42,023 nucleotides of DNA from Acidimicrobiia bacterium. GTDB taxonomy: Bacteria > Actinomycetota > Acidimicrobiia > Acidimicrobiales > AC-14. The position numbers were made by a program, and so were the translations under genes. The notes below the pieces were generated by a model that saw only the letters and a program-made list of their open reading frames with translations, searched no databases and had not been told where the DNA came from. The stretch lies in contig JAHFUP010000039.1 of assembly GCA_023265025.1 (NCBI GenBank), positions 1 through 42,023 on the forward strand. Direction: 5' to 3'. Each line of letters opens with the position of its first letter. Within the stretch, counting starts at the first letter, position 1. This document shows positions 41,060 to 42,023 of the stretch, piece after piece.

Positions 41060-41805
41060 GCGCGACCAACCCCGTCCGCAAGGAGGACGTCAAGGGCTTC
41101 TGGGAGCGGGAGGCGTGCGGCGAGCGGTACGGGGAGGACCAGGACCGCATCCGTTACGAGCTGGAGCCGGAGATCCTGCGCTTCGCCGGCTTTGAGTCGG
41201 CCGCCGGCAAGCGGGTGCTGGAGATCGGCGTCGGCATGGGTGCGGACTTCCTGCGATGGGTCCGCGCCGGCGCCGTGGCGACCGGCGTCGACCTCACCGA
41301 ACGGGCCGTCGAGCTCACGACGGCACGTCTCGCGTCGGAGCGGCTCACCGCCGACGTGCAGGTCGCCGACGCCGAAAAGCTGCCCTTTCCCGACGGCTCC
41401 TTCGACATCGTCTACTCCTGGGGCGTGCTGCACCACACCCCGAACCCCGCCCAGGCCCTGGCCGAGGCCCAGCGGGTGCTGGCGCCCGGCGGCGAGCTGC
41501 GGATGATGCTGTACCACCGCCGGTCCTGGGTGGCGGTGGCCGCCTGGGTGCGGTTCTGCCTCCTCCGTGGCCGCCCTGGCGGGGGCCTGCGGGCCGGCGT
41601 GGCCCACGTCGAGAGCCCGGGCACCCAGGCGTTCACCCCCGACGAGGTCCGGCGCATGCTGCCGGCGCTCGACGAGCTGTCCGTCGAGCCGACATTGACG
41701 CGGTGGGACCATCGCGTGGCCCCAGTCGTCTCGTCCGTCCTCGGGCGCCGCTTTGGGTGGTTCCTGCTCATCCATGGCACGCGCCGACCGCCAAACGTGC
41801 AATGA
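41056..41805 (+). CDS. Class I SAM-dependent methyltransferase
   Basis: This 249-residue methyltransferase of the Methyltransf_11 type has VLEIGVGMGAD at 54-64, an acidic GVDLTERAVEL loop, ADAEKLPFPDGSFD and WGVLHHTPNP. The first 35 residues include KGFWEREACGERYG, which is common in glycan-cluster methyltransferases. GTG 41056 overlaps the asparagine synthetase stop, so the two are co-expressed and may modify the same sugar. The substrate is not known. Confidence 0.86.
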   Translation: MSATNPVRKEDVKGFWEREACGERYGEDQDRIRYELEPEILRFAGFESAAGKRVLEIGVGMGADFLRWVRAGAVATGVDLTERAVELTTARLASERLTADVQVADAEKLPFPDGSFDIVYSWGVLHHTPNPAQALAEAQRVLAPGGELRMMLYHRRSWVAVAAWVRFCLLRGRPGGGLRAGVAHVESPGTQAFTPDEVRRMLPALDELSVEPTLTRWDHRVAPVVSSVLGRRFGWFLLIHGTRRPPNVQ

Positions 41806-41905
41806 CGGCCGGGCGCAGCCACCTCGCCAGCTCCCCGACCAACCTCGCCGTATGGCGTGTAGCCTTCTCTCGCGGTACTGCGGAAACGTAAGGGGAGGGC
41901 AACAG

Positions 41906-42023
41906 GTGCTAGGCGGGCCAGGGTTTCGGTATGGGCAATCGGCGCGCGTTCGTCACAAGCGTTGGCTGGGTCACAGCGGCGGCCGGGAGGTCTGCCGGGA
42001 CCTGGCCACTTCGCTGCTCATCG
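41906..42023 (+). CDS. Start of a further gene, cut by the window end
   Basis: GTG 41906 follows a strong purine-rich site (AGGGGAGGG, 41891-41899) by 6 bases and opens a frame of 39 codons without stop to the end of the window. The start is basic (FRYGQSARVRHKRWL), then SGGREVCRDLATSLLI, which could lead into a membrane segment as in polyprenyl glycosylphosphotransferases. Too little is present to assign a family. Bases 41806-41905 show no gene. Confidence 0.4.
   Translation, partial: MLGGPGFRYGQSARVRHKRWLGHSGGREVCRDLATSLLI

Overview
The window is about 42 kb of very GC-rich DNA with dense coding, many 4-base start/stop overlaps (ATGA, GTGA, TTGA) and frequent GTG starts. That style, together with DUF4012 proteins and the gene content, suggests an Actinomycetota chromosome. 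An Acidimicrobiia-like lineage is possible, but this is inference. I saw no rRNA, tRNA, CRISPR array, phage or insertion sequence.

Layout. (1) 103-7490: a truncated GT4 glycosyltransferase on the minus strand, divergent from a tight plus-strand operon of a GT2, a GT2-GT4 fusion, two more GT2 enzymes, an FkbM-type methyltransferase and a DUF218 protein. (2) 7506-18003: a methyltransferase with a zinc ribbon (minus), a lasso-peptide-B2-like transglutaminase fold protein, an NAD-dependent sugar-nucleotide epimerase, a WecA/MraY-type phosphotransferase fused to DUF4012, an O-antigen-ligase-like polymerase and a membrane metallopeptidase (both minus), a secreted membrane-anchored protein, and a second DUF4012 protein (minus). 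(3) 18087-24783: a lasso-peptide-type cluster. It has an HPr-kinase-like protein (minus), then nucleotidyltransferase, PqqD-like B1, asparagine-synthetase-like cyclase C, a 48-residue precursor candidate, an ABC exporter and a MycE-like methyltransferase (plus). (4) 24847-38515: a polytopic GT-C-like protein, a GT4, a Wzx-like flippase, four GT2 enzymes, a GMC oxidoreductase with an aldo/keto reductase, two small unknown genes, a GT4 and UDP-GlcNAc 2-epimerase. (5) 38598-42023: an antitoxin with a dead MazF-like toxin, glutamine-dependent asparagine synthetase, a methyltransferase, and the start of one more gene.

Taken together, most of the window is a cell-surface polysaccharide locus: lipid-linked initiation (10057-12900), chain extension by about ten glycosyltransferases, sugar supply (epimerase, WecB), flipping (27793-29277), polymerisation (12967-14160) and decoration by methyltransferases. 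A complete-looking lasso-type RiPP system sits inside it. Its kinase and nucleotidyltransferase recall the paeninodin-type clusters, but its B2 protease-like gene lies about 10 kb away, next to the sugar epimerase.

The most interesting items are the unannotated precursor peptide at 22010-22156 (W-x2-P-x-L-x3-G leader motif and a possible Gly30-Asp38 nine-residue ring), the split B2 gene with a probable ATT start, the initiating-transferase/DUF4012 fusion, the GT2-GT4 fusion beside its own paralogue, and the doubly broken MazF toxin beside an intact antitoxin.
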